64,000 nucleotides of DNA from Chryseobacterium indologenes. Lineage in GTDB: Bacteria; Bacteroidota; Bacteroidia; Flavobacteriales; Weeksellaceae. Both the position numbers and the translations under genes were made by a program. The notes below the pieces were generated by a model, which did no database searches, was not told the origin of the DNA, and saw only the letters and a program-made list of their open reading frames with translations. The DNA lies in NCBI GenBank assembly GCA_001013295.1, contig LAZY01000011.1:1-64000 (forward strand). The letters run 5' to 3'. This document shows, piece after piece, positions 52,716 through 61,609 of the stretch. How positions within the stretch are numbered: the first letter of the stretch is position 1; each line of letters begins with the position of its first letter.

Positions 52716-53438
52716 ATGAATTACAATGCAACTGAACTTTCCGGCTATTTAGAACTATTCTGGCAGTTTTCCTGGCCACAATGGATCATATTCAGTTTAG
52801 TCATTAATATTTTTCTATACCTGTTCTCCATAGGACTTTATCTTTTTATCGATAAAACCTGTCGTAAAAGTGCTTTACAGGCACAAAATCATCCGGTAAC
52901 AAAACCCGATTTTTATCAGAGCCTTCTCACTGTTCTCAGCAACAGTCTGGTGATGTTAATTGGTGTTTTTCTATGGAAACACAGCTGGATTACAGTAGGT
53001 ACTCATCAGTCATCCGTTGTCATTGCTTTGGAAGTAGTTGCATTACTTCTGTTAATGGATCTGTTGATGTACTTCTTTCATTATGCAGCCCATTTTCCTT
53101 TTGTTTATAAGCTATTGCATGGAAAACATCACGAACATGTAAGTACCAACTATCTGAGCCTTTTTGTACTTCATCCCTTTGAGACGTTAGGGTTTGGCCT
53201 GATGATGCTGGTTTTGCTGATGGCCTATGATTTTTCAGTGATTTCAATTTCTGTTTATTTACTGATCAATCTGATCTGGGGAACAATCGGACATCTGAAC
53301 AGAGAGTTTTTTCCAGCGTCTTTTGACAGGCTTTTTATTGGGACGACCAAGTTTCACAATCTGCATCATCTGGATGGAACGAAAAACTTTGGATTTTATA
53401 CGTCTATCTGGGATAGATTGTTTGGTACTTATAAGTGA
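52716..53438 (+). CDS. Sterol desaturase/fatty acid hydroxylase-family protein
   Basis: About 240 residues with four to five membrane segments and the histidine boxes of the family: FFHYAAHF (HxxxH), LHGKHHEH (HxxHH) and HNLHHLD (HxxHH). These bind the di-iron centre that hydroxylates or desaturates a lipid chain. I chose the ATG at 52716; a longer frame would begin at 52659 with TTG. It is downstream of the coiled-coil gene but spaced by 66 bases. Which lipid it acts on is unknown; flavobacterial lipids include hydroxylated fatty acids. Confidence 0.85.
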   Translation: MNYNATELSGYLELFWQFSWPQWIIFSLVINIFLYLFSIGLYLFIDKTCRKSALQAQNHPVTKPDFYQSLLTVLSNSLVMLIGVFLWKHSWITVGTHQSSVVIALEVVALLLLMDLLMYFFHYAAHFPFVYKLLHGKHHEHVSTNYLSLFVLHPFETLGFGLMMLVLLMAYDFSVISISVYLLINLIWGTIGHLNREFFPASFDRLFIGTTKFHNLHHLDGTKNFGFYTSIWDRLFGTYK

Positions 53439-53589
53439 AAAATTTTGATTTTTAGTTAGTTGCTTTTTTAAATGATGTTTGTTGGAAAACGCAAAGGCGC
53501 AAAGTATTTTTATAATGATATGTTATAAGGCGCAAGGAATTTTATCTGCGATAAAATTTTAGTAATGGAAAATAACACTGCAAATTCTG

Positions 53590-53655
53590 AATTGCTTATG
53601 CGTCTGCTTCATCAGATCGATTGAAAATCGATTCATCCTTAGCTCACTTAAAAAT
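53590..53655 (+). repeat. Palindromic repeat, partial copy R6
   Basis: Right half of the R4-type element: GCTTCATCAGATCGATTGAAAATCGATTC (in part) and CCTTAGCTCACTT. The left arm cannot be found nearby, so this copy is truncated. It lies in the 624-base gene-free spacer 53439-54062, together with GGCGCAAAG-type words. Confidence 0.55.
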
Positions 53656-53900
53656 ATAACGTAATCAAGCATGAACTTTGCGTTTATAAAGAAATTATAT
53701 AATAGAATTATTTCTCGCAGATTTTACTGATTACGCAGATGATTACGTAAAATAAACCATTAAGATTTTTGAAGGTGATAAGAAAAGTTAAGAACAGGTG
53801 TTTCCTTAAAGCGAAGCTCACCTTAACTATCCTTAAAATCTTATTGAATCTTAATGATTTAAAATTATAATGTAAACACAAATTTCACCAATTAAAGTCC

Positions 53901-54053
53901 CACAAATACTCACTAATATTACCGTTATTGTGCTATTTGTGAAAAAATTGGTGTCATTAGTGTTTGAAAATAACCGCAAATATTCACTAATATCATCATT
54001 AATTATTGTGCTATTTGTGAAAAACTTAGTGTCATTTGTGTTTAGAATTAGTG
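53901..54053. repeat. Imperfect tandem repeat of two units
   Basis: Two units of 74 and 79 bases (53901-53974 and 53975-54053), each with a CRCAAATA-TTCACTAATAT start, a GTGCTATTTGTGAAAAA middle and a TAGTGTCATTTGTGTTT end. The second unit has a small insertion. The unit has weak internal symmetry and no coding potential. Confidence 0.6.
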
Positions 54054-54062
54054 TTTAAAAAA

Positions 54063-55100
54063 TCATTTAGCTCCCTTTACAGCAGCCTGAATTCTTTCCT
54101 CAATGATTCTCCAGTCGTACAGATGAAACACTCTGCCATTACTCATGGCAACAAAAACTCCTTTCGGAAACTTTGGTCCCAGATTAACGTTGGTGACTTC
54201 AGAACCATCACTTTCAAGGGTAGAAACAGGAATCTCAGCAATTCGTCCTTTTTTAGGGTTTTCTCTTAAATAGACATTAAATGTATCATTCTGCTGGTTG
54301 GAGACTAAAATATAGCCCGTATTTTTAGAAGTAGGATAGATCGAAATTCCCTCCACGTCAGAAGTAAAATCACCTTGCCCGAAAACGGAAAGTTCTTCAT
54401 TCCCTTTTGCCGGATCTGCATAGTACTTATGCACTCCAAACTGTTCATCAGAATAATAGATATAGCCCATCTCATCATCTACTGCAATACTTTCGATCTC
54501 TTTCAGGCCACTGTACTTCCCAAATTTACGGACTACGTCTCCTGTAATACGGCCGTTTTTTTCAGAAAGTTGATATTGCCACAGGTAGCCGTCTTTAGGG
54601 CCTGACTTCCTTCCTACAATGGCAAAAATAGCTCCTGTCTCAGGGTTTTTATACATTGAAATGCCCATTGGTCCCCGTTCGGTTTCGCCCTCAAATACAG
54701 AAATTTCCCCGATCTCTTTCAGGTCCGGAAGTGAATAGAATTTTACTTTGTTGGTTTCACGTTCTGTAACGGCTGCAATATCTGTTTTCTTTCCATTCAA
54801 AACAAAACCATATTCAATATCTACATTGTTGGGACGTTTAAGCCCTGAAACCTTATGCGTGATTTTACCGTTGAGGTCAAAAGCATACAGCCCGCCATCT
54901 GTATCTTTATCTGTTCCTATGATGATGCTTTTTGAGTGATCTTTGGGGTTGATCCATATAGCCGGATCGTCGGTATCGTGTACTACGGTTTCCGTAATAA
55001 CGGTTGGTTCTAATTTTTCTGCTGACTGATTCTGCCCTTTACAGTTGATTACGAAAGGGAAAACGGCTAGTGCTGCTATATAATGAGTTATCTTCTTCAT
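54063..55100 (-). CDS. Beta-propeller phytase, lipoprotein
   Basis: About 345 residues. The signal peptide with lipobox VINC (about residue 20) is followed by a six-bladed beta-propeller with the hallmark VHDTDDPAIWINP and GTDKDTDGGLYAFDLNG, as in beta-propeller phytases, which use Ca2+ to hydrolyse phytate (myo-inositol hexakisphosphate). The Asp-rich loops and the ERGPMGISMYKNP segment also match the family. I used ATG 55100; a longer frame starts at 55115 and overlaps the receptor gene. The gene follows the TonB receptor with only 4 bases between, so phosphate or phytate uptake by a coupled system is likely. Confidence 0.9.
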   Translation of the reverse strand: MKKITHYIAALAVFPFVINCKGQNQSAEKLEPTVITETVVHDTDDPAIWINPKDHSKSIIIGTDKDTDGGLYAFDLNGKITHKVSGLKRPNNVDIEYGFVLNGKKTDIAAVTERETNKVKFYSLPDLKEIGEISVFEGETERGPMGISMYKNPETGAIFAIVGRKSGPKDGYLWQYQLSEKNGRITGDVVRKFGKYSGLKEIESIAVDDEMGYIYYSDEQFGVHKYYADPAKGNEELSVFGQGDFTSDVEGISIYPTSKNTGYILVSNQQNDTFNVYLRENPKKGRIAEIPVSTLESDGSEVTNVNLGPKFPKGVFVAMSNGRVFHLYDWRIIEERIQAAVKGAK

Positions 55101-55104
55101 GTTG

Positions 55105-57915
55105 TTAAAAATCAAATTTTACTCCCATGGTAAATCTAGGTCTGTAGTATTCAGCCTGAGCAGTTCTGCTTGGGATTCCCTGGTAATATCTTAACGGCTG
55201 ATTGGTCAGATTATTGGCCTCTGCGAAAATTCTCAGCTGGCTGGTCATTTTATAGGAAGCATTGGCATCCAGGAAAAACTGTTTGTCGTAATAGCGGTCA
55301 TCGAAAGCTTTTCCACCCAATTCATCAATATAATGAGAGGCGTAGTTCATGGAAATTCTTGCAGAGAAACGCTTGTTCTCCCAGGAAAGCGACCCGTTGA
55401 ACATATGCGGTGCAGCTCCCGGGAAACCTACGTCTGTTCTTTCAGTTCCGTCTTCACTTCTGATTCCCTTCGCTTTAGATTTCGTATAAGTATAATTTAC
55501 ATACACTCCCAATCCTTTCCAGAATGCTCCCGGAATAAAGTCTAATTGTCTTTGTAAAGCCACTTCAAAACCATAAATATCTACATTGTTACCATTACGC
55601 TGCTGGGTAAATTTCCAGTTGCTTTCTCCAGCAGGAATAGGATTGGATTGTCCTGCAAAATCATGGGCAAAATCATTTGCAGTATAATTTCTTCGGGAAA
55701 AAGTATAAATAAAATCATTGAGGGTTTTATAGAAAATTCCTCCGGAAAGGATTCCCACAGATTTAAAGTACTTTTCTGCCATAAAATCAAAATTATAAGC
55801 ATAGGTTGCTTTTAAGTCCGGGTTTCCTGCTGAAATAATTTCATCTTCTGAAATAACATTCAGATAAGGAACGAGTGAATAATAATTCGGGCGGGCAAGT
55901 GCTGTGGTAAATGCTGCACGAAGGACTAAGTCCTGTACCGGTACATATTTGAAAGAGATATTCGGAAGTACATTGGTGTAGGTATTGGTATTATTGATCG
56001 TTCCTACCAGATCCTTCTCATTCATGACATAGTTTCCGGTATAATCAATTTGGGTGGTTTCAACACGGGCTCCCACAATCATAGAGAGTTTATCATTGAA
56101 ATCCTGATCCCAGCGGATATATCCTGCGTAGATCTGTTCTTTTGCGTTATAATTGTTGGAAAGGAATTTTGAAGGTTTCGATTTTCCGTTGAACAGCCCT
56201 GGATTAAACAAATCCAATCCACCTAAATAAGCAGGATCAACGAATGTTCCCGGAACATAATTTCCCGGCTGGAAGTTGGTTCCATCAAGATATACAGTGG
56301 ATAAAGAAGCTAAGCTTCCCATATTGCCGACAGGAGTAAAGGCATAGAAGTCGTTATTTCTTTCCTTTTCCTTTAAACGCATGCGGAAACCGGTACGAAG
56401 CCTTCCTTTCTGGTCTTCAATCACAGAAAATGGGAAACGAATATTCACTTTTGCACCTAATTCTTTTTCCTGGGTAAAACTATTGGCATCCGAAAGGTCA
56501 CTCAATTTATAACTTCCCAGATCATCTGAGGCCAGAAGATTGATGATGGGTTTTCTCGGATTGCTAAGGTCCGGGGAGAAATTCATTTTACTGTTTTCAA
56601 ACTCTATATAGCGTTGATGAGGCTTGTCTTCACTGGCAGTAGCATAGTTCACAGACCAGTCAAGATCTACTTTAGAACCCAATAAATGTTCTCCTCTCAA
56701 TGCATAATTCTGAACTTTCTGCTTTTCAAGGCGGATATTGTCATTATCAGCATCGCCACCTTTATTTTGCCGTGTGATACTGCCTTTCCAACCTGTAATC
56801 TCAGATTCGTCAGTGTTATAGACCGGTTTTATCTTATAACCCAGTGCAAAACGGTTTTCTTTGTCATTCCTGAAGTTGTACATGGCTGAAGCATAGATCT
56901 TATTTTTAGAATTGAATTCATAATCCATATTAAGATCAAAACTATGCCTGATGCGGTGTTCATTATAGTAACGGACACCCATTTTACTGATGTAAGCTGT
57001 TTTTGCAGCATCATTGGCCTGACTCCATACCGGTTCTATATTGTCAGACCCGAAATTGTTGTTGTTATAGGAAAAGCTGAAAACGGCACCTAGTTTTTTA
57101 TTTAAGAAACGGTTTCCATATACCAGCCCGGCTGTATAGTTGCCTTTTTCACGGATCGGGTTGAACCCTCCGGCCAATGTAGCAGAGATCCTTTGTCCAT
57201 TAGGGGAAGCTCGGGTAATCAGGTTGACAGAACCTCCGATGGCATCCGCATCCATATCCGGTGTCAGGGTTTTGTTGACCTCAATGGTAGAGATCATATC
57301 AGAAGGGATCAGGTCCATCTGTACATTACGGTTGTCACCTTCGGCGGAAGGAATTCTGTCTCCATTCAGGGTAACCGAGTTAAGGTTAGGTGCAAGACCT
57401 CTGATAATAAGGTTTCTCGCTTCACCCTGATCATTCTGTATCGTAATTCCCGGAACACGTTTCAGGGCATCTCCGATATTGGCATCCGGAAAGCGGCCGA
57501 TCTGGTCAGAAGAAATCACATTGGTGATATTGGCGTTGTTTTTCTGCTTGTTTAAAGCTCTTGCCTGGTTCTTTAGAGTGGATCCGGAAACAACCACTTC
57601 AGCAATAGACGTTTCTTTTTTATCAAAAACAATATTCTGACGGGTATTTTTTTCAGATTCTACCGTTACGTTGTATTCTTGAGTTCCATAGCCCAGATAA
57701 TCGATCTTCATCGTATAATTTCCCGGAGGAACATTCAGAAATACGAAATTTCCGTGTTCATCAGAAGTCGTATAAATATTCCCCGGGCTTAAGGAGATTT
57801 TGGCTCCCGGCAGGGCAATTTTGGCGTCGTCATTAATGTTTCCGGAAAGAGATCCGGTTTGTGCATAGAAAAAGATAGAAGCACAAAACAAAACAGAGGT
57901 AAAAATTTTCTTCAC
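55105..57915 (-). CDS. TonB-dependent receptor paired with phytase
   Basis: A 936-residue outer-membrane receptor. Signal peptide (about residues 1-19), carboxypeptidase-regulatory domain (about 20-105, LSGNINDDAKIALPGAKISL), plug (about 130-235, with FPDANIGDALKRVPGITIQND) and a beta-barrel ending in Phe. There is no STN domain and no sigma pair. It is the upstream gene of the operon with the phytase. It belongs to the large group that imports oligosaccharides or other organic compounds; an inositol phosphate or its product is the obvious guess from context. A reverse-strand TAATTTTG box is at 57942-57949. Confidence 0.92.
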   Translation of the reverse strand: MKKIFTSVLFCASIFFYAQTGSLSGNINDDAKIALPGAKISLSPGNIYTTSDEHGNFVFLNVPPGNYTMKIDYLGYGTQEYNVTVESEKNTRQNIVFDKKETSIAEVVVSGSTLKNQARALNKQKNNANITNVISSDQIGRFPDANIGDALKRVPGITIQNDQGEARNLIIRGLAPNLNSVTLNGDRIPSAEGDNRNVQMDLIPSDMISTIEVNKTLTPDMDADAIGGSVNLITRASPNGQRISATLAGGFNPIREKGNYTAGLVYGNRFLNKKLGAVFSFSYNNNNFGSDNIEPVWSQANDAAKTAYISKMGVRYYNEHRIRHSFDLNMDYEFNSKNKIYASAMYNFRNDKENRFALGYKIKPVYNTDESEITGWKGSITRQNKGGDADNDNIRLEKQKVQNYALRGEHLLGSKVDLDWSVNYATASEDKPHQRYIEFENSKMNFSPDLSNPRKPIINLLASDDLGSYKLSDLSDANSFTQEKELGAKVNIRFPFSVIEDQKGRLRTGFRMRLKEKERNNDFYAFTPVGNMGSLASLSTVYLDGTNFQPGNYVPGTFVDPAYLGGLDLFNPGLFNGKSKPSKFLSNNYNAKEQIYAGYIRWDQDFNDKLSMIVGARVETTQIDYTGNYVMNEKDLVGTINNTNTYTNVLPNISFKYVPVQDLVLRAAFTTALARPNYYSLVPYLNVISEDEIISAGNPDLKATYAYNFDFMAEKYFKSVGILSGGIFYKTLNDFIYTFSRRNYTANDFAHDFAGQSNPIPAGESNWKFTQQRNGNNVDIYGFEVALQRQLDFIPGAFWKGLGVYVNYTYTKSKAKGIRSEDGTERTDVGFPGAAPHMFNGSLSWENKRFSARISMNYASHYIDELGGKAFDDRYYDKQFFLDANASYKMTSQLRIFAEANNLTNQPLRYYQGIPSRTAQAEYYRPRFTMGVKFDF

Positions 57916-58038
57916 TTTCTTTTAATAGATTAAAATTGGAACAAAATTAAACGTCTGTTTGGCAAAAGGGTTGAAGAGAAGATTAAGGTTGTTTTAAGAA
58001 TTGTTAACAAAGAAACTCTGAAGCCCGATCAAAACTAA

Positions 58039-58075
58039 AAAAACTGTTTTCAGAATATCCGTAAAAACAGTTTTT
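58039..58075. terminator. Terminator of the DUF4236 gene
   Basis: A perfect 12-bp stem (AAAAACTGTTTT with AAAACAGTTTTT) lies just past the stop of the minus-strand gene and has a T run on both strands. Confidence 0.75.
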
Positions 58076-58087
58076 AAAAAGTTATCA

Positions 58088-59212
58088 TTACGATCTGAAT
58101 TCTGATTGAAAGGCCTTGAAAGCATTCCCGAATTCTTCCGTAAGTTCATAATTACTGAATTCATATTCTTCCCGAAGTCCTGTCTGGGTAGAAAGTCTGA
58201 TATTTCCATAACGTACTACCGGGATTTGATAATTACTTTTGAATCTCTTGTCCCGTGTCCCATTTTTATTGACTTTAGCCCAGGTTTGACCAATGATCTT
58301 CGAGTCTCTGGGAACTGTAGAAGTTTCTGTAAATCGAGTGTAGGTATGTTGAAAATTCAGTTCATTGATTCCGATGATGGCAAAGTTGTTTTCATTGGTA
58401 TACATAACAATGAAGGTTGGATAAATATAAATATCGGCTCCATTTGCATTTTTCATATATAACGCCTGATAATCTGACTTTATATAAGGAATTGCTCTTA
58501 ATGCAAAATTGACTTCTCTTCGGTTTACAATGGTACTGGCAGAAGATCGCATTGCTACTCTGTCCTGAAAATGAGCACTTGTAATATCCCATATTTTATG
58601 ACAGGTACTAAGCCTCTTGAAAGATTCATAGATTTTTTCAAATTTTCTTTTGATTTCGATGTCAAAATCAATTTCGAGATTTACATAGCATTTTTCAATC
58701 ATCTCCTTTGTTTGCCTGATTGCTTCTTGCTGAGCCTTTATATCCCGATCTGAATTTTGCGGAATTTCCTTTTTGATCAGACCATAAAGAAGTACATAAC
58801 TTAGAATTTTTTTTGCTTTTGTAGCAGAAAGAGTTCTGGTAATTTTTCTGAGATCAGAAGTCAGATCTTTTTTCTGCTGCTGAGCCAGGATAATAGCTTC
58901 TTTGATGCCCTGCATATTTTGGCTTGTAATTTCATGAATATCAGCACTAAAAATATTCTCATCAAAAAAATAAGAATGATTTACAGGAGATTCAGGATGA
59001 GATAGAGAAGGATTAGGTCTTGAGCTTGATTGAGAACCTGATAACCTATGACGGGTAGAAAATCCAAGTACATTGGTATTGAGGGTTGTACCTGATTGGC
59101 TAAAGTTGATACTGGCTCCTTTTATTCCAATGGTGGTGGATATTCCTCTTTTACTGAAGTTAAGATGTACACCGGGTATTACTTTTATTCTCTTTCTGTA
59201 GCTCCAAGCCAT
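58088..59212 (-). CDS. DUF4236 domain protein
   Basis: About 374 residues. The N-terminal domain (residues 1-55), with MAWSYRKRIKVIPG, NFSKRGISTTIG and GASINFSQSGTTL, is the DUF4236 signature found in many bacteria and some phage-related genes. The rest is soluble, with a coiled-coil of about 90 residues and a beta-rich C-terminal part. Function is unknown. I chose ATG 59212; the longer frame would begin at 59245. The gene stands alone and is ended by a strong hairpin. The spacer upstream (59246-59491) contains a copy of the GTGCATTCGTGGCA motif also seen near 31570. Confidence 0.8.
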   Translation of the reverse strand: MAWSYRKRIKVIPGVHLNFSKRGISTTIGIKGASINFSQSGTTLNTNVLGFSTRHRLSGSQSSSRPNPSLSHPESPVNHSYFFDENIFSADIHEITSQNMQGIKEAIILAQQQKKDLTSDLRKITRTLSATKAKKILSYVLLYGLIKKEIPQNSDRDIKAQQEAIRQTKEMIEKCYVNLEIDFDIEIKRKFEKIYESFKRLSTCHKIWDITSAHFQDRVAMRSSASTIVNRREVNFALRAIPYIKSDYQALYMKNANGADIYIYPTFIVMYTNENNFAIIGINELNFQHTYTRFTETSTVPRDSKIIGQTWAKVNKNGTRDKRFKSNYQIPVVRYGNIRLSTQTGLREEYEFSNYELTEEFGNAFKAFQSEFRS

Positions 59213-59491
59213 GATTATTGTTTTATAGATTACTTTGTTGGTCAAAATTAGTAAGCAATGCTATAATCTGTTTACGGAAAACCGTAAATGAAGACCTGTT
59301 TATTTAATCTATTTAAACTTCGGAAAATAAATGAAATTTTTCTCGCAAACTGGAGAATTTATGCCAATATTTAAACGGGATTTTATATGCCACGAATCTT
59401 TTTCATTGGTGCATTCGTGGCAATTATATTATTCTCACTGACTATAAAGATTTCGTAGATTTTTTCATAGAATTTCTGCGTCCTATATGAT

Positions 59492-59851
59492 CTAATCCCT
59501 GACTTCTATTGAAGGAATATTGGTAATCACTTTCCAAGTTCCGTTTTCCTGCACACAGGTAATGAGAGAAGAAAACCGCAGAACAGAACTTTCCAAAGAA
59601 ACCTGGGCGTAGGCAATATTACTTTTCTTTTCAATGGAATGATAGGTAATTTCACGAGGCTTTCCTCCAAAAACCTTATCCCGTACCAGATCAATATATT
59701 TTTCTTTGGGAATGATAAAGATTCCGGTTTTATCGAAAAATCCATCCTGAATGTTCTGATACTCTTTATGAAGAATGTTCTCCAGAAGTTCGGTGTCACT
59801 GTTATCACCGCCTTTGATAAAACTTTCAATGGCTTGTTTTATTTCTTCCAT
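59492..59851 (-). CDS. NTF2-like (SnoaL/DUF4440-type) protein
   Basis: A 119-residue protein with a cone-shaped alpha+beta fold of the nuclear transport factor 2 type, shown by the sequence MEEIKQAIESFIKGGDNSDTELL at its start and the strand-rich C-terminus (YAQVSLESSVLRFSSLITCVQ in part). Such proteins bind small molecules or isomerise them. It lies 2 bases after the azoreductase gene, so it is co-transcribed. The ECF41-type sigma factor upstream carries a C-terminal domain of the same fold. Confidence 0.75.
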   Translation of the reverse strand: MEEIKQAIESFIKGGDNSDTELLENILHKEYQNIQDGFFDKTGIFIIPKEKYIDLVRDKVFGGKPREITYHSIEKKSNIAYAQVSLESSVLRFSSLITCVQENGTWKVITNIPSIEVRD

Positions 59852-59853
59852 AT

Positions 59854-60432
59854 TTAATTAAGGTGTTTTAAAATTTGTAATTGCTGTGAAGTAATTTTAT
59901 CGGTAATTTTTGCCTGATCTACAGTTCCGTCAAGAGGAAAGTAGGATATATCAACAATTCCCATATGATTCAGAAGCTGGGTCAGATGACTTTCTAAAGG
60001 ATTTAGTGTTCCTGAAGCAATGCCACCCATAGAAGAAATAATGGATGCTTTTTTGTTTTCGAGTAATCCCTTCGGGATATTGTATCCTGCAAACGTTTTC
60101 TTCGTTCTGATCACCAGGTCAAAATAGGCTTTTAAAGAAGAAGGAATTCCATAATTATACATGGGGCAAGTAATGAGGATTTCGTCACATTCGTAAAGTT
60201 CATCGATCAATTGGTCAGATAAGCTGATGCTTTCCGGATTAGGTGTTTCACTGAAAAAGGCATCCACAGTCTGCTGAGACATATGGGGAATAGGTGATGT
60301 GGAGAGATCTCTTTTCAGGATGATCCCATCGGGATTTCTTACTTTCCATTGATTGATGAAATAATCTCCTAACGTTCTTGAATATGAGCCTTCCGTTCTG
60401 AGGCTGCTGTCGATTCTGAGTAGTGTGTTCAT
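59854..60432 (-). CDS. azoR: FMN-dependent NADH-azoreductase
   Basis: A 192-residue flavodoxin-like protein. It starts with MNTLLRIDSSLRTEGSYSR, the phosphate-binding loop of AzoR, and has the conserved LITCPMYNYGIPSSLKAYFD stretch that contacts the FMN ring. AzoR-type enzymes reduce quinones and azo compounds with NADH by two-electron steps. It is downstream of the ECF41-like sigma factor and has its own putative ECF promoter, and it is followed by an NTF2-like gene 2 bases later. A role in quinone or electrophile detoxification controlled by the sigma factor is likely. Confidence 0.88.
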   Translation of the reverse strand: MNTLLRIDSSLRTEGSYSRTLGDYFINQWKVRNPDGIILKRDLSTSPIPHMSQQTVDAFFSETPNPESISLSDQLIDELYECDEILITCPMYNYGIPSSLKAYFDLVIRTKKTFAGYNIPKGLLENKKASIISSMGGIASGTLNPLESHLTQLLNHMGIVDISYFPLDGTVDQAKITDKITSQQLQILKHLN

Positions 60433-60447
60433 ACTTTTTTCTTTAAA

Positions 60448-60474
60448 GACACACTCCTTTTCAGAAACGTGACC
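60448..60474 (-). promoter_or_regulatory. Candidate ECF41-type promoter of azoR
   Basis: On the minus strand GGTCACG, 16 bases, TGTC. This matches the ECF41-type layout TGTCACA-N16-TGTC seen before the sigma gene, with two changes in the first box. TGTC lies exactly 15 bases before the azoR start codon, the same distance as in the sigma promoter. Confidence 0.6.
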
Positions 60475-60475
60475 C

Positions 60476-61309
60476 TTATTGCAATCTTTTTAATTTCTCA
60501 GGATCTACAATAGAGTAGATCTCACGGATCATTCCGTGGGCATCAATATCCAGAATGTGACAATTGTAAATACGGTCTCCCTGCCAGAAGCAGATTGCAG
60601 GCTGATGATTGAACGTATGGAAACTAAAAGGTTTGCTGCCCAAAAACTGCAGTTGTACGTAGGCCAGAAGTTGTGCTGTAGCCAATTTTCCAACTTCCAC
60701 TGCTTTGATGACACGAATCCGCTTACCTCCGTCTGCAGAAAGTCTGATGTCATCAATAAGAAGTTCCTCAATCTTGGGAATATTTCCATCACTTAATGCT
60801 TGCTGATACTGCTGAAGAATATGGGTGTCAGCAGATATATTAACATGATCAGGACTGTATGGTATATTCTGCAGTTGTTTACCGGCACGGCTCAGCAATT
60901 TACGGGAGTTTTCTACTGAAATATCAAGGACTTCCGAAATCTCCTGATGGGAATAATCAAAGGCTTCTTTGAGAATATACACGGCACGTTCCCTTGCAGT
61001 CAGCTTTTCTAAAAGAACCAGCAGGGTATAGCGAGCCGTCTGTTCCCTGATCAGTTTATTTTCTGCATTATCAAAAGAAAGAGGTTCAGGAAGCCACTCT
61101 CCATAGATCATCTTTTTGCTGTGTCTGTTTTTTAAATTAATAGCACGATTAATGGTGCTTTTGATCAGAAAATTGGTTTCATTTCTGATCTCAGACTTAT
61201 CCAAAGAAATATATTTTTCTATAACATCCTGTACCAGATCCTGAGAATCTTCATAGGATCCGGTAATATTATAGGCATAGGTAAGCAGCCTGCTGTAATT
61301 TTCCTGCAT
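60476..61309 (-). CDS. ECF41-like sigma factor with C-terminal SnoaL-like domain
   Basis: A 277-residue sigma factor: regions 2 and 4 (about residues 1-160, with YAYNITGSYEDSQDLVQDV in region 2 and LTARERAVYILKEAFDYSHQEISEVLDIS in region 4) and a C-terminal NTF2/SnoaL-like domain (about 170-277). Between regions it has YGEWLPEPLSFDNA, and its end reads IVDPEKLKRLQ. Both match the WLPEP and NPDKL-type motifs known for ECF41 sigma factors, whose fused C-terminal domain controls activity without a separate anti-sigma factor. Its own gene and the downstream azoR have similar candidate promoters. Confidence 0.88.
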   Translation of the reverse strand: MQENYSRLLTYAYNITGSYEDSQDLVQDVIEKYISLDKSEIRNETNFLIKSTINRAINLKNRHSKKMIYGEWLPEPLSFDNAENKLIREQTARYTLLVLLEKLTARERAVYILKEAFDYSHQEISEVLDISVENSRKLLSRAGKQLQNIPYSPDHVNISADTHILQQYQQALSDGNIPKIEELLIDDIRLSADGGKRIRVIKAVEVGKLATAQLLAYVQLQFLGSKPFSFHTFNHQPAICFWQGDRIYNCHILDIDAHGMIREIYSIVDPEKLKRLQ

Positions 61310-61324
61310 GACATTTGTTTTTAA

Positions 61325-61351
61325 GACAAACTTAGTGAAGAAAGTGTGACA
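61325..61351 (-). promoter_or_regulatory. Candidate ECF41-type promoter of the sigma gene
   Basis: On the minus strand TGTCACA (61351-61345), 16 bases, TGTC (61328-61325), 15 bases, then the ATG at 61309. TGTCACA is exactly the -35 motif known for ECF41 sigma factors; the -10 reads TGTC where CGTC is known. An overlapping TAAGTTTG (61333-61326 on the minus strand) could serve the housekeeping sigma factor. A 7-bp repeat begins 9 bases further upstream. Confidence 0.65.
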
Positions 61352-61359
61352 ATTTTGTT

Positions 61360-61427
<68 letters not shown>

Positions 61428-61467
61428 GGCTGTCATTAAATATCTTTTTGTGTATGTATCAATAGGG

Positions 61468-61517
61468 TGGGCTTTAGCCCATCTTCTTTTAAAGATAATT
61501 CCATTGGCTTCAGCCAA
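61468..61517. repeat. Pair of small palindromes
   Basis: Two perfect palindromes, TGGGCT-TT-AGCCCA (61468-61481) and TTGGCT-TC-AGCCAA (61504-61517), are separated by 22 bases. Pairs of such hairpins resemble REP elements. Only this copy was found in the window. Confidence 0.5.
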
Positions 61518-61609
61518 AACTTAAAATTCTATAGTATTGCAGCGTGTCTTTAAAATAATTTTTCCCAATTTGCAGCAAGAAAATACCCAATATCAATAAT
61601 ATTAATAGT

